A stretch of 41,786 nucleotides of DNA from Firmicutes bacterium UBA3553 (GTDB lineage Bacteria; Bacillota; Clostridia; Tissierellales; Sedimentibacteraceae), in the NCBI GenBank assembly GCA_002381185.1, contig DFOA01000048.1, positions 9,383 through 51,168 on the forward strand, given 5' to 3'. Positions 24,761-34,147 of the stretch are shown here, in pieces (position 1 is the stretch's first letter; the number at the start of each line of letters is the position of its first letter). A program made the translations under genes and the position numbers. The notes under the pieces were generated by a model that ran no database searches, was not told where the DNA came from, and saw nothing but the letters and a program-made list of their open reading frames with translations.

Positions 24761-25279
24761 TTATGCTCTTTCCGGTTCTTCGTATGTTTCTCCGAAGGTT
24801 TCAACTGTAACTTTTTTAAGTCTTACGTCTTCTGCCGGTTTATCTCTGTAATCTGTCTTTGTATCTGCAATTTTATTTACTACATCAAGTCCTTCTATAA
24901 CTTTGCCAAATGCGGCGTATTGTCCGTCAAGATGCGGTGATTTCTTGTGCATTATGAAAAATTGGGAGCCTGCCGAATTCGGTGACGCAGCTCTTGCCAT
25001 TGAAAGAACGCCTTCATCATGCTTCAAGTCATTTTTAAATCCGTTGGCTGAAAATTCACCTTTAATTGAATATCCGGGTCCTCCTGTTCCACTTCCATTT
25101 GGGCATCCTCCCTGAATCATGAATCCCTTAATAACCCTGTGGAATATTAAACCATCGTAAAATTTCTTGTTGATCAATGATATAAAGTTTCTTACCGTAT
25201 TAGGAGCCACTTCAGGATAAAGTTCTGCCTTTACGGTATCACCGTTTTCAAATTCAAATGTAACTACCGGTAATTTCAT
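24761..25279 (-). CDS. Cyclophilin-type peptidyl-prolyl cis-trans isomerase
   Basis: This 172-residue single-domain cyclophilin has no signal peptide, so it acts in the cytosol on prolyl bonds of folding proteins. Seen: NFISLINKKFYDGLIFHRVIKGFMIQGG in parts (FHRV with the catalytic Arg near residue 48, then MIQGG), GTGGPGY, SMARAASPNSAGSQFFI with the QFF core near residue 111, and LDGQYAAFGKVIEG. The length is typical of bacterial PpiB. GGAGG lies just before the ATG. It is monocistronic, divergent from the Cys-rich coat-like gene and closed by a strong hairpin. Family assignment is secure. Confidence 0.93.
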   Translation of the reverse strand: MKLPVVTFEFENGDTVKAELYPEVAPNTVRNFISLINKKFYDGLIFHRVIKGFMIQGGCPNGSGTGGPGYSIKGEFSANGFKNDLKHDEGVLSMARAASPNSAGSQFFIMHKKSPHLDGQYAAFGKVIEGLDVVNKIADTKTDYRDKPAEDVRLKKVTVETFGETYEEPERA

Positions 25280-25484
25280 ATTTCCTCCAATTAATTTATT
25301 TGTAACTATACTTTACACTATCAGGCAAAAAAATTCAACCACATAATGATAGCAGAAAAATGACAAATTTTTTTTGACAATTTCATAATTTACTTTTATT
25401 TTTTAACATTATGACTGTAACAACTGCTACCGACTAGAATATATTAAAGTAAAGCTACAGTAAATATGAGGAGGTTATATAAGC

Positions 25485-26456
25485 ATGAAATGCTCAGATA
25501 GAAGAGATGTTTTAGGTACCGGTGGAGTAACTGAAAGATGCTGCACCGCCCAATCAGGTTGTGATTGGGATGGCACTCTGCGCAATGTGGTAACAGAACC
25601 AATATATGTACAAAAAGTTTATGATGCAGTATTATTTAACTTACAAGGATTAAAAACTGCCCCTGATACTATTTTCGAACCAAGATTAGGCTGCGGAACA
25701 AATGTTATCAGAATAGCAGACATCAGATGCAAAAAATTCTTTAATCCCGACAACATTAACGATGAATGCAATTTAAGAATTAACCCTAACACAACATTGT
25801 CAGGCGGACAATTCGTTAAAAAAGAAGACGGGTGCGACTATAAAGTTATAGGTCCGGACGGTACATTAAGTCAGAAATTAATATGGGCTGACACTCAATA
25901 CTGTGATGAAGAAGAACAAGGCACTCCTGTATTTGGAACACAAAACATTGAAGTATCCGGATGTGTTGAAATCGAAATGGATTTAGTAGTAACTCCATGT
26001 GATTCAAACAATGAAAGCATAATTACATTATCAGCAATAGTTGAAATTGCCCCAGAATGCAACCCGTTAATATTGACTAACTTCTTTGAGATTTGCGTAC
26101 CTTCAGTATTCGATACGGCATTCCTGCCAAGATTTACTGAATTCTGCAACCTTGACTGTATGGTAAGGCTTGCAACCAACAGCATTCAAAGAGACTTCAC
26201 GCTTGACCCGAGAACAGGTGAATTATCAGTTAACCTAATTATTTCACTTTGTATCGCTTGTGAAAAGAAAATAGTAGTTCCAGTACAATTGTGCGTTCTT
26301 TCCACAGGGTTTGTACAATTAACTCCTGAACAATCAAGCATCTGCACAACATTCCCAAGATTGTTCCCAAGACAAATTGACGAGAACTCTGTGGGCGGAG
26401 CCGGCGGTGGTGGTGGCGGCAGCTGCAGACCAAGGTGTCAATCAACGGAAGACTAA
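25485..26456 (+). CDS. Cysteine-rich protein, probable spore coat or exosporium component
   Basis: The 323-residue product has about twenty cysteines spread along its length, including ERCC near residue 19, LGCGTN, FCNLDC and LCIACEKK. It ends with a Gly-rich linker (VGGAGGGGGGSCRPRC) and a short acidic tail. Early on it carries TEPIYVQKVYDAVLFNLQGL, a string I associate with clostridial coat-like hypothetical proteins. There is no signal peptide or membrane segment. Cys-rich, self-assembling, leaderless proteins of this kind are typical of spore outer layers, but no named family is proved. GAGGAGG precedes the ATG. A CATAATTTA box at 25384-25392 resembles a SigmaK -10 but lacks an AC at the right spacing, so the promoter is unresolved. 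Confidence 0.65.
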   Translation: MKCSDRRDVLGTGGVTERCCTAQSGCDWDGTLRNVVTEPIYVQKVYDAVLFNLQGLKTAPDTIFEPRLGCGTNVIRIADIRCKKFFNPDNINDECNLRINPNTTLSGGQFVKKEDGCDYKVIGPDGTLSQKLIWADTQYCDEEEQGTPVFGTQNIEVSGCVEIEMDLVVTPCDSNNESIITLSAIVEIAPECNPLILTNFFEICVPSVFDTAFLPRFTEFCNLDCMVRLATNSIQRDFTLDPRTGELSVNLIISLCIACEKKIVVPVQLCVLSTGFVQLTPEQSSICTTFPRLFPRQIDENSVGGAGGGGGGSCRPRCQSTED

Positions 26457-26468
26457 TAATATCCATAC

Positions 26469-26515
26469 AAAAGCCCGCTGCTACGCAGCAGGCTTTTATT
26501 TTTTATTTTTTTTTG
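26469..26515 (+). terminator. Terminator of the coat-like gene
   Basis: AAAAGCCCGCTGC (26469-26481) pairs with GCAGCAGGCTTTT (26485-26497) with one mismatch and is followed by a long T-rich tract. It overlaps the stop region of the convergent AI-2E family gene and may serve both. Confidence 0.8.
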
Positions 26516-27602
26516 TACTAACTTTAAGCTTATCTTTTTCTATATCCCCTATACCCTTTTCAATCAAGCGCATATCAACTGATTCCTCAATTATTGTTTT
26601 AATAAGCACCATTACGGGTACTCCAAGAATCATGCCGGTCAAGCCGAACAGGTTCCCTCCAACTGTAACAGATGTAATAATCCAAAATGGACTTTCTCCC
26701 ACATTTCCCCCGACAATCCTCGGGTCCAGGAAGTTTGCATCCAGCTGCTGCACGACTATTATTATAAGCAAAGCTGTAAGTGCTTTAGGAGGATTTACAA
26801 AAAACGACACCATAACCACCGGAACTGATCCTATTATAGGGCCAAAGTAGGGTATTATGTTAAATACACCTATAACTGTTCCCATTAAGAGTGCATATGG
26901 CACTTTAAATATAAAAAATACTATAGCACATATGATTCCCACAATCAGCGAATCAAGCAGCTTTCCGTTTAAGAAGCTCTTAAAAATCTTATTTGCCTGT
27001 GAAAAAACATGAATGGTTTTTCTTGCACTTTGTTCATCAAAAAAAGCAAATATGCATCTTTTCCCTCTGGCAAGTATATCTTCCTTTTCAATCAGCATAT
27101 AAATACTGATTATGAAGCTTGTAATGATTGCTACTGTACTTGAACCGATATTCGCCACGAACCGTACCAACGTACTGGATATTACTATCAAGGCACTGTT
27201 AATCATATTCCTTACAGATTCGCTTGCTTCTAAAATATAATCTGCTGCAATCTGAATGTAATGATTGTCGATTTTATTTTTTATGTCAGTAACTATTTGT
27301 ACAATGTCAACATTTCCTTCTACTAAGTAAACTATATTGTTGATATTTTCAACAATTTGCGGTACCAGCTTATAAATCGAGAATCCTATCACGGCTATTA
27401 AAATTATACAGGCCAGCAGTATTCCCTGACACCGTCTGACCTTAAGCTTTCTTATAAAAAATGACACTGCTGAATCCAGCAGGTACGCAATTATCAAAGC
27501 ATAAATAACTGGTTTAAATGATTCTTTCAGCCAGCAGAATGTTGACCGGCTGAAAACCATCAATAAAATTATTAATATACTAAACAATATGGGCAGCGAC
27601 AA
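26496..27602 (-). CDS. AI-2E family (TqsA/PerM-like) transporter
   Basis: The 368-residue product has about seven to eight hydrophobic segments. The family fold is visible: paired N-terminal helices, the YKLVPQIVENINNIVYLVE amphipathic region, SSTVAIITSFIISIYMLIEKED, and the C-terminal motif VFNIIPYFGPIIGSVPVV followed by LDANFLDPRIVGGNVG. Members export small molecules or ions; the name does not prove autoinducer-2 transport. The N-terminus is uncertain: the assigned TTG at 27602 has only a weak AAGG, while the frame remains open upstream to near the pyk stop (a GAGGGTGG lies there, but no standard start follows). It is 38 bp from pyk and probably on its transcript. Confidence 0.82.
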   Translation of the reverse strand: MSLPILFSILIILLMVFSRSTFCWLKESFKPVIYALIIAYLLDSAVSFFIRKLKVRRCQGILLACIILIAVIGFSIYKLVPQIVENINNIVYLVEGNVDIVQIVTDIKNKIDNHYIQIAADYILEASESVRNMINSALIVISSTLVRFVANIGSSTVAIITSFIISIYMLIEKEDILARGKRCIFAFFDEQSARKTIHVFSQANKIFKSFLNGKLLDSLIVGIICAIVFFIFKVPYALLMGTVIGVFNIIPYFGPIIGSVPVVMVSFFVNPPKALTALLIIIVVQQLDANFLDPRIVGGNVGESPFWIITSVTVGGNLFGLTGMILGVPVMVLIKTIIEESVDMRLIEKGIGDIEKDKLKVSTKKNKK

Positions 27603-27640
27603 CCTTAATATGCTTTTGTATTTTTCTATATTACCACCCT

Positions 27641-29398
27641 CTACAATATTTTTGCCTGACCTCTGTATACAACACCTTGTTTTCCGTTCACTGTTAAAAG
27701 CTCTCCGTCTTTTATTTCTTTTGTGCAGTTTTCAGCTCCCACGACTACTTCCTTGCCTAAGTTCAATGCTGCAATGAATGCGTGAGATGTCAATCCGCCT
27801 TCTTCTACTATTATTGCAGATGCTCTTGACATACAATCAATTACATCCTTATCTGTTGCCGCCATTACTATTATATCCCCATCTTCAAATTTATCTCTAA
27901 GTTCAGCAGCATTTTTTGCAACTCTTGCTCTCGCTATAACAGTTTCTTTTCCGGCACCAACCTTTTTGTAAAGAAGCTCACTTACAATGTGAACCTTCAG
28001 CAAGTTTGTGCTTCCGGATATTCCCACCGGCACGCCAGCTGTGATAACAGTCAAATCTCCGTTTTGTATGTATCCGAGTTCCACTGCCTTTTCAACGGAT
28101 TTATCTATAATTTCGTCGGTTGAATTCATTTTGCTTATTCTAACAGGATAAACCCCCCAATAAAGAGACAGTTTTCTCATAACCTGTTCGCTTTCCGTTG
28201 CTGCAATAATAGGTGCAACAGGCCTGTATTTTGACACAGCAGCAGCAGTGTATCCCGATGATGTAGCCGAGATAATAGCAGATGCCTTTAAATCCAGACA
28301 TGTCCTGCAGGTGGCATAGCTTATAGAATCCGTAATGCTGTTTGTAAAACCGATATTTTTTGCTTTTAATATATCTTCGTAATCTAATGAATTTTCAATC
28401 ATTTTTGCAATTCTTGCCATAGTTTGAACAGCTTCTGCCGGATAGCTGCCTGAGGCTGTTTCTCCTGAAAGCATTATGGCATCAGAGCCTTCGAATATGG
28501 CCGTTGCAACGTCTGAGACCTCAGCCCTTGTGGGTCTCGGATTTCTCATCATGGAATCAAGCATTTGAGTGGCTGTTATAACAGGCTTTCCGGCATCATT
28601 GCATTTTTTTATGAGCATTTTCTGAACCAGGGGAACCTCCTCAGCGGGAATTTCCACTCCCAGGTCTCCTCTTGCAACCATTATGCCATCTGTGATCTCG
28701 ATTATTTCATCAATATTTTCTACGCCCTGCCTGTTTTCTATTTTAGAAATAATCATAATATTGTCGGCATTTTCTTCTTCCAAAATCCTTCTTATGGCAA
28801 TAACATCCTCTGCTTTTCTTATAAACGATGCCGCTATGTAGTCCACACCCTGTTCAATACCAAATTTAATGTCTTCCATGTCTCTTTGTGTGAGAGCCGG
28901 AAGATTTATCTGGACACTGGGAACATTGACTCCTTTTTTATTTTTAACAATTCCTCCGTTTTTAACTATGCATTTTAAGTCTGTGTCATTGATTACTTCA
29001 ACTACCTCCAAGCAAATGAGGCCGTCATCAATGAGAACCGTATCTCCCTGCTTAACATCTTTTGCAAAGTCCTCATATGTAACACCGGCAATTTTATTGT
29101 TGCCTAAAACATTTCTCGTAGTTAATATAAATTCCTGGTCCCTTACAAGCTCGGCACTGCCGTTTTCAAAATCTCTTGTTCTGATTTCCGGTCCCTTTGT
29201 ATCGAGCATTATTGCCGTAGAGGTTCCTAATTCTTCTCTTACCTTTTTTATCACATCTATTTTCGCTTTATGTTCTTCATGTGTGCCATGGGAAAAATTC
29301 AGCCTTGCCACGTTTAGTCCATTTAAAACCAGTTCTTTAAATGTTCTTTCATTTTCAGAAGCCGGTCCTATGGTACACACAATTTTAGTTTTTCTCAA
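27641..29398 (-). CDS. pyk: Pyruvate kinase with C-terminal PEP-utiliser domain
   Basis: The 585-residue enzyme converts PEP and ADP to pyruvate and ATP. The barrel begins RKTKIVCTIGPAS. Further landmarks are the active-site ISKIENRQG (Lys near residue 220), the MVARGDLGVEIP metal-binding stretch, and ITATQMLDSM. The last ~110 residues are an additional phosphohistidine-type domain (GGLTSHAFIAALNLGKEVVVG), typical of Bacillus/Clostridium pyruvate kinases. It lacks the PEP synthase partner domains, so no swivelling catalysis is implied. The start codon is TTG at 29398 with AAGGGAGA upstream. It follows pfkA, with an 11-bp repeat cluster filling the gap. Confidence 0.95.
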   Translation of the reverse strand: MRKTKIVCTIGPASENERTFKELVLNGLNVARLNFSHGTHEEHKAKIDVIKKVREELGTSTAIMLDTKGPEIRTRDFENGSAELVRDQEFILTTRNVLGNNKIAGVTYEDFAKDVKQGDTVLIDDGLICLEVVEVINDTDLKCIVKNGGIVKNKKGVNVPSVQINLPALTQRDMEDIKFGIEQGVDYIAASFIRKAEDVIAIRRILEEENADNIMIISKIENRQGVENIDEIIEITDGIMVARGDLGVEIPAEEVPLVQKMLIKKCNDAGKPVITATQMLDSMMRNPRPTRAEVSDVATAIFEGSDAIMLSGETASGSYPAEAVQTMARIAKMIENSLDYEDILKAKNIGFTNSITDSISYATCRTCLDLKASAIISATSSGYTAAAVSKYRPVAPIIAATESEQVMRKLSLYWGVYPVRISKMNSTDEIIDKSVEKAVELGYIQNGDLTVITAGVPVGISGSTNLLKVHIVSELLYKKVGAGKETVIARARVAKNAAELRDKFEDGDIIVMAATDKDVIDCMSRASAIIVEEGGLTSHAFIAALNLGKEVVVGAENCTKEIKDGELLTVNGKQGVVYRGQAKIL

Positions 29399-29421
29399 TT
29401 AAACTCATCTCCCTTTATTTA

Positions 29422-29498
29422 CAATTAATTAGCAATAGGTGAACAATTGCTAATCTATTGTACATCTATCGTTCATCTACAGTTCCAGTATTGTTTTT
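29422..29498. repeat. 11-bp tandem repeats between pfkA and pyk (locus B)
   Basis: Seven imperfect 11-bp units follow in phase: 29422, 29433, 29444, 29455, 29466, 29477 and 29488 (CAATTAATTAG, CAATAGGTGAA, CAATTGCTAAT, CTATTGTACAT, CTATCGTTCAT, CTACAGTTCCA, GTATTGTTTTT). They fill most of the 98-bp intergenic gap. The best units read as the reverse complement of the consensus seen at locus C. Confidence 0.7.
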
Positions 29499-30456
29499 AT
29501 ATTGACAATATCTTTGTTAATTCGTATGTTGTTTCGTCAAATCTTTTTTCCATTGAAAGTGCTTCTTCAATATCTATGTCAAATATTTCATTTCCTCTAA
29601 CGCCGAGCACCCTGTTTTTAACTGCCCTATTCAGCAGTTCAACAGCCCTGGCTCCCATCTGACTGCCGATAAGTCTGTCAAAAGCAGATGGAGTTCCGCC
29701 CCGTTGGGTATATCCTAGAACTGAGTACCTGGTGCTTATGCCTGTCTTTTTCTCTATAAGCTCGCTGATGTCCTTTGCATCGCCTGCCCCTTCAGCAAGA
29801 ATTATAATACTGTGCTTCTTGCCTCTGGCTCTTCCCTGCATTATTTTATCGCATACTTCATCAATATTATACTCAACTTCAGGAATAATAACCATTTCAG
29901 CTCCTCCCGCAAGTCCCGCATAAAGAGCTAAATCACCGCAGTCTCTTCCCATTACCTGAATTACATTTGTTCTTGAGTGAGATGAAGATGTATCTCTTAT
30001 CTTTTCCACTGACTCAAGCACAGTTGTTAATGCTGTAAAAAATCCTAATGTATATTGAGTGTACGGCAAGTCATTATCAATGGTACCGGGTATTCCTATA
30101 ACAGGCACTCCGGCCTTGCCAAGCTCCATGGCGCCTCTGAATGTTCCATCTCCTCCTATTGCCACAATACCATCTATCCCAAGGTACTTAACATTCTTCA
30201 ATGCTTTTTTGAAGCCTTCCTCCTCTGAAAATTCCTTGCTTCTTGCACTTCCCAGAACAGTTCCTCCTCTGTGTATGATGTCAGCCACAGAAGAAAGGCT
30301 CATTTCAATGCTTTCACCATCCACTAATCCCCTGAATCCATTTTTGATTCCTAATACGTTTATATTATTATAAATTGCATTTCTTACAACTGCTCTGATT
30401 GCAGCATTCATTCCCGGTGCGTCTCCGCCGCTGGTAAGTACTCCTAGTTTTTTCAT
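29497..30456 (-). CDS. pfkA: ATP-dependent 6-phosphofructokinase
   Basis: The 319-residue enzyme phosphorylates fructose 6-phosphate, the committed step of glycolysis. Seen: LTSGGDAPGMNAAIRAVVR (residues 7-25), GGDGTFRGA with G104 (glycine here marks ATP rather than pyrophosphate use), and PGTIDNDL with the catalytic base D127 and D129. MGRDCGDLALYAGLAGGAE follows. Length and motifs match the homotetrameric, allosteric bacterial PfkA. An AAAGGGG lies 11 bases before the ATG. It sits between dnaE and pyk, a usual clostridial order. The gaps on both sides carry 11-bp repeats in opposite orientations. Confidence 0.97.
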   Translation of the reverse strand: MKKLGVLTSGGDAPGMNAAIRAVVRNAIYNNINVLGIKNGFRGLVDGESIEMSLSSVADIIHRGGTVLGSARSKEFSEEEGFKKALKNVKYLGIDGIVAIGGDGTFRGAMELGKAGVPVIGIPGTIDNDLPYTQYTLGFFTALTTVLESVEKIRDTSSSHSRTNVIQVMGRDCGDLALYAGLAGGAEMVIIPEVEYNIDEVCDKIMQGRARGKKHSIIILAEGAGDAKDISELIEKKTGISTRYSVLGYTQRGGTPSAFDRLIGSQMGARAVELLNRAVKNRVLGVRGNEIFDIDIEEALSMEKRFDETTYELTKILSI

Positions 30457-30480
30457 AAATTATTACATCCCCTTTGCTGA

Positions 30481-30535
30481 ACGATTGATTAACGACTGAT
30501 TAGCAATTGATGTGCGATTGATAAGCAATTGATAC
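30481..30535. repeat. 11-bp tandem repeats between dnaE and pfkA (locus C)
   Basis: Five units in perfect phase: ACGATTGATTA, ACGACTGATTA, GCAATTGATGT, GCGATTGATAA, GCAATTGATAC, starting at 30481, 30492, 30503, 30514 and 30525. The rotated consensus is CAATTGATTAG. They occupy most of the 88-bp gap. Confidence 0.85.
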
Positions 30536-30544
30536 TTCACTATG

Positions 30545-33500
30545 CTATCTTTGAATAATTGCAACATTGTTATTGCCAAGCAACGCATTTAAACTCTTTA
30601 TTAATTCTTCATTATCTATGTTTACCCAGTTTTTCATCGGCAAAACCATGTTTGCTTTTTCCTGTTGGTTATAAATTATAACACAGTCGTTGCCTGTATG
30701 CTTACAAATATTATTAAAAAGTTCCGTCTTAACCTTTTTATAGTGTTCCGTATTTTCTACTTTCAAATAGAGTTTTCGGATATTTCTTTCATCCTGTATA
30801 TTCGGCTCCTCTTTTTTCAGTTCTCTGATTTTATTACATATGAGCTTTGGAGCTTCTTCTTCCGAAGCATCTATTGTTCCTTCAATCAATACTATATTGT
30901 CCTCATATAAAATGTCCTTACAGCCTTCGTAAATTTTAGGAAAAATAATTCCTTCAACGGTGCCGTACAAATCCTCCAATGTTACAAAGGCCATCATGTT
31001 ATTATTTTTAGTTATTTTATTTTGTTTTTTTATAATTATTCCGCCAATTACAACTCTGCTGCCATCAGATAGACGCGTATTTTCGTCTGCCTCCCTGATT
31101 TCAGCTATTTCGCTTGTATTTGTAGTTGCCGACCTTTCGAGTTCTTTTTCATATTCCGAAAGAGGATGACCGCTTAAATATACACCCACCATTTCCTTCT
31201 CCATGGCAAGAAGCTTTTTTTCATTGTATTCAGGAATATCAGGCATTTGTTCATTCTGCAAACCCGTGTCAGCAGAAGCTGCATCATCAAATAAAGAGAA
31301 CTGTCCTTCTAGTGTCCTTTTCCTTTGATTAATAACTGTATCTATTGTTTTTTCATATATTTCCATAAGCTGTGAGCGTCTGACCCTCAGAGAATCAAAA
31401 GCTCCACACTTAATCAATGATTCTATTTGTCGTTTATTCAGGACACTTTGGTCAGCCTTGGTACAAAAATCAGTGAAAGTGACGAATTTTCCTTTTTCCT
31501 CTCTTGCCTTGATAATCTCTGCAATTACGTTTGTTCCTACATTTTTTACAGCAGCTAGCCCAAAACGGATTTTCCCGTTTTCAACAGTAAATTTATCTCT
31601 GCTTTCGTTTACATCAGGAGGAAGAATGTCTATTCCGAGCCTTTTGCATTCTCTTATATACAGCGAAACCGTGCCTGAGCTTCCCATGATGCTTGAAATA
31701 AGTGCAGCCATAAATTCTACAGGATAGTGAATCTTAAGCCATGCTGTTTCGTATGCCAGTGCTGCATAAGCCACAGAATGCGCCTTAGGAAATGCATATT
31801 TTGCAAATTCAACCATTAAATCATATATGTCATTGGCAGTTTTTTCATCAACTCCATTGTTGACAGCACCCAGTATTCCAGGTTCCTTGTTTTCGGCCGG
31901 CTTTCCATAAATGAAATTTTTTCTTTCTTCAAGCATTACGCTCATTTTTTTCTTACCCATGGCACGTCTCAACAAATCCGAACGTCCCATAGTAAATCCG
32001 CCTATATCTCTCACTATCTGCATTACCTGCTCCTGGTAAACCATGCAGCCGTAAGTTACGTTAAGTATGGGCTCAAGCTTTGGATGCAGATAAGTAACAC
32101 TTTCCGGATTAAGCTTATTTTTTATATAAACAGGAATCTGCCCCATAGGACCAGGCCTGTACAAAGCATTGGCAGCCGAGAGATTTTCAAATTCCGTAGG
32201 CTTCAATTCACTTAAGAATGATCTCATCCCCGAACTTTCAAACTGGAATATTCCCAAGGTTTCCGCATTGGCAAACATCTTGTAAACTTCTTTGTCATCA
32301 TATTGACAGTTGTTGAAATCAACTCTAACGTTGTGGTCCTTTTCGATAAGCTCAATGGCATCTCTGATTACCGTAAGTGTCCGCAGTCCTAAGAAATCCA
32401 TTTTTAACAGACCCAATTCTTCCAATTCAATCATATTAAACTGGGTTGTAATAATATCCTTGTTTCTTGACAATGGAACATATTCAGTTACTTCTTCTTT
32501 TGAAATCAATACTCCGGCCGCATGAGTGGATGCGTGTCGGGGAAGTCCTTCAACTTTCAGCGCTAAATCGATGAGCTTCTTGACCTTTATATCACTGTCA
32601 TACAAATCCTTAAGCTCCTTGTTGACTTCAAGCGCCTTTGATATAGTCATTCCAAGACTCATGGGAATCTTCTTGGCTATAAAATCAACCTCTCCGTAAG
32701 GCATATTCAATGCTCTTCCCACATCCCTTATGGATCCTCTGGCGGCCATGGTACCGAAGGTAATAATTTGTGCTACCTTTTTCTCTCCGTACTTACGTTT
32801 AACATATTCTATTACTTCTTCACGTCTTTCATAACAAAAATCGACGTCGATATCGGGCATACTCACACGGTCGGGATTTAAGAACCTTTCAAAAATCAGG
32901 TTGTATTTCATCGGATCTATGTTTGTTATTTTCATGGAATACGCAACAAGACTTCCGGCTGCTGAACCTCTGCCGGGTCCGACCATTATTTTATTGTCCT
33001 TTGCATATTTTATAAAGTCCCATACAATGAGGAAATAGTCCACATATCCCATTTGTTCAATTACGCCTATTTCATAATCAAGCCTGCTTTGAATTTCTTC
33101 TGATATGTTTTTATATCTTTCTTTTAAACCTTTTTGGCATATTTCTCTAAAATATTCTGTCTTTGTATAACTTTGTGGAACCTTAAATTCGGGAAGGTGG
33201 ACAGTGTTAAAATCGAGCTCCACATTGCAGCGCTCCGCAATTTCAGCAGTGTTTTTCAAAGCTTCCTCCGGAAAAAGCTCTGCCATTTCATCATAAGACT
33301 TTAAATAAAATTCATCTGTGGAGAATTTCATTCTGTCCTCGTCCATTACGGTTTTTTGCATTTGAATACATAAAAGAACATCATGAAAATATGCATCTTC
33401 TTTGTTTATATAATGGACGTCGTTTGTGGCAACAAGCTTAATTCCTGTTTCACTGCTCATTTTTACAAGATACTTATTTACAGACTGTTGCTCCTCAATT

Positions 33501-34039
33501 CCATGATCCTGCATTTCTAAAAAGAAATTATTTTCTCCGAATATATCTCTATACATTAATGCTGTATTTACAGCCTCTTCATAATTATTATCAAGCAAAT
33601 GGGATTGAATCTCTCCGGCAAGGCATGCGCTTAAAGCTATGATGCCTCTGCTGTGCTGCCTGAGAGTTTCATGATCGATTCTGGGTTTATAGTAATATCC
33701 ATCAACAAACCCTGTCGAACAAAGTTTTATTATATTTTTAAATCCTTCATAGTTTTCCGCAAGCAGGACTAAATGAAATTGATTTTTATCCTTTTGAGGG
33801 TCCTTGTCTGTCATGCCGCGAGGTGAAACATATGCTTCAAATCCCAATATAGGCTTTATACCTGCTTTTTTTGCCTGCTTAAAAAACTCCACAACTCCGT
33901 ACATGGCCCCATGGTCTGTTATTGCCAATGAAGTCATGTTCAGTTCCTTTGCCCTATTGACTAATTCTTCAATTCTGCAGGCACCGTCAAGAAGGCTGTA
34001 TTCAGTATGTACATGTAAATGTGTAAATTTATCGTTCAT
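30545..34039 (-). CDS. dnaE: DNA polymerase III alpha subunit (DnaE type)
   Basis: The 1164-residue polymerase begins with a PHP domain (FTHLHVHTEYSLLDGA, then ITDHGAMYG). The catalytic core shows GPGRGSAAGSLVAY and PDIDVDF at residues 395-401, with D398 and D400 as catalytic aspartates, then a palm/fingers region and YGCMVYQEQVM. A tandem HhH region follows, with an OB-fold near the C-terminus (VIGGIIIKKQNKITKNNNMMAFVTLEDLYG). No exonuclease domain is inserted in the PHP domain, so this is DnaE, not PolC. In Firmicutes DnaE extends primers before PolC takes over. TAAGGAG precedes the ATG. Confidence 0.96.
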   Translation of the reverse strand: MNDKFTHLHVHTEYSLLDGACRIEELVNRAKELNMTSLAITDHGAMYGVVEFFKQAKKAGIKPILGFEAYVSPRGMTDKDPQKDKNQFHLVLLAENYEGFKNIIKLCSTGFVDGYYYKPRIDHETLRQHSRGIIALSACLAGEIQSHLLDNNYEEAVNTALMYRDIFGENNFFLEMQDHGIEEQQSVNKYLVKMSSETGIKLVATNDVHYINKEDAYFHDVLLCIQMQKTVMDEDRMKFSTDEFYLKSYDEMAELFPEEALKNTAEIAERCNVELDFNTVHLPEFKVPQSYTKTEYFREICQKGLKERYKNISEEIQSRLDYEIGVIEQMGYVDYFLIVWDFIKYAKDNKIMVGPGRGSAAGSLVAYSMKITNIDPMKYNLIFERFLNPDRVSMPDIDVDFCYERREEVIEYVKRKYGEKKVAQIITFGTMAARGSIRDVGRALNMPYGEVDFIAKKIPMSLGMTISKALEVNKELKDLYDSDIKVKKLIDLALKVEGLPRHASTHAAGVLISKEEVTEYVPLSRNKDIITTQFNMIELEELGLLKMDFLGLRTLTVIRDAIELIEKDHNVRVDFNNCQYDDKEVYKMFANAETLGIFQFESSGMRSFLSELKPTEFENLSAANALYRPGPMGQIPVYIKNKLNPESVTYLHPKLEPILNVTYGCMVYQEQVMQIVRDIGGFTMGRSDLLRRAMGKKKMSVMLEERKNFIYGKPAENKEPGILGAVNNGVDEKTANDIYDLMVEFAKYAFPKAHSVAYAALAYETAWLKIHYPVEFMAALISSIMGSSGTVSLYIRECKRLGIDILPPDVNESRDKFTVENGKIRFGLAAVKNVGTNVIAEIIKAREEKGKFVTFTDFCTKADQSVLNKRQIESLIKCGAFDSLRVRRSQLMEIYEKTIDTVINQRKRTLEGQFSLFDDAASADTGLQNEQMPDIPEYNEKKLLAMEKEMVGVYLSGHPLSEYEKELERSATTNTSEIAEIREADENTRLSDGSRVVIGGIIIKKQNKITKNNNMMAFVTLEDLYGTVEGIIFPKIYEGCKDILYEDNIVLIEGTIDASEEEAPKLICNKIRELKKEEPNIQDERNIRKLYLKVENTEHYKKVKTELFNNICKHTGNDCVIIYNQQEKANMVLPMKNWVNIDNEELIKSLNALLGNNNVAIIQR

Positions 34040-34057
34040 ATATCGCTCCTTAGCGGT

Positions 34058-34086
34058 ATTTTAACATTTTTTATGTCTATATTCAA
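34058..34086 (-). promoter_or_regulatory. SigmaA-type promoter of the dnaE-pfkA-pyk cluster
   Basis: On the minus strand TTGAAT (34086-34081), 17 bp, TAAAAT (34063-34058). The start would fall near 34051, leaving a very short leader that begins at the ribosome site. The short leader slightly weakens the call. Confidence 0.4.
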
Positions 34087-34104
34087 TTAAATTCAAAAAT
34101 TAAC

Positions 34105-34133
34105 AATAAAAAAATGGACCATAATGATCCATT
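34105..34133 (-). terminator. Terminator of the cls-chromate transporter cluster
   Basis: AATGGACCA (34113-34121) pairs with TGATCCATT (34125-34133) with one G-U pair around TAA, followed on the minus strand by a T7 run. It lies 15 bp past the second transporter's stop. Confidence 0.75.
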
Positions 34134-34147
34134 GATTGTTCTGGCTG

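Noticed and set aside
25363..25392. SigmaK promoter of the Cys-rich coat-like gene
   Set aside because: CATAATTTA is present but the nearest AC is 19 bases upstream, longer than the accepted 16-17.
30481..30535. CRISPR array
   Set aside because: Units are 11 bp, imperfect and contiguous with no spacers, and no cas gene is present.
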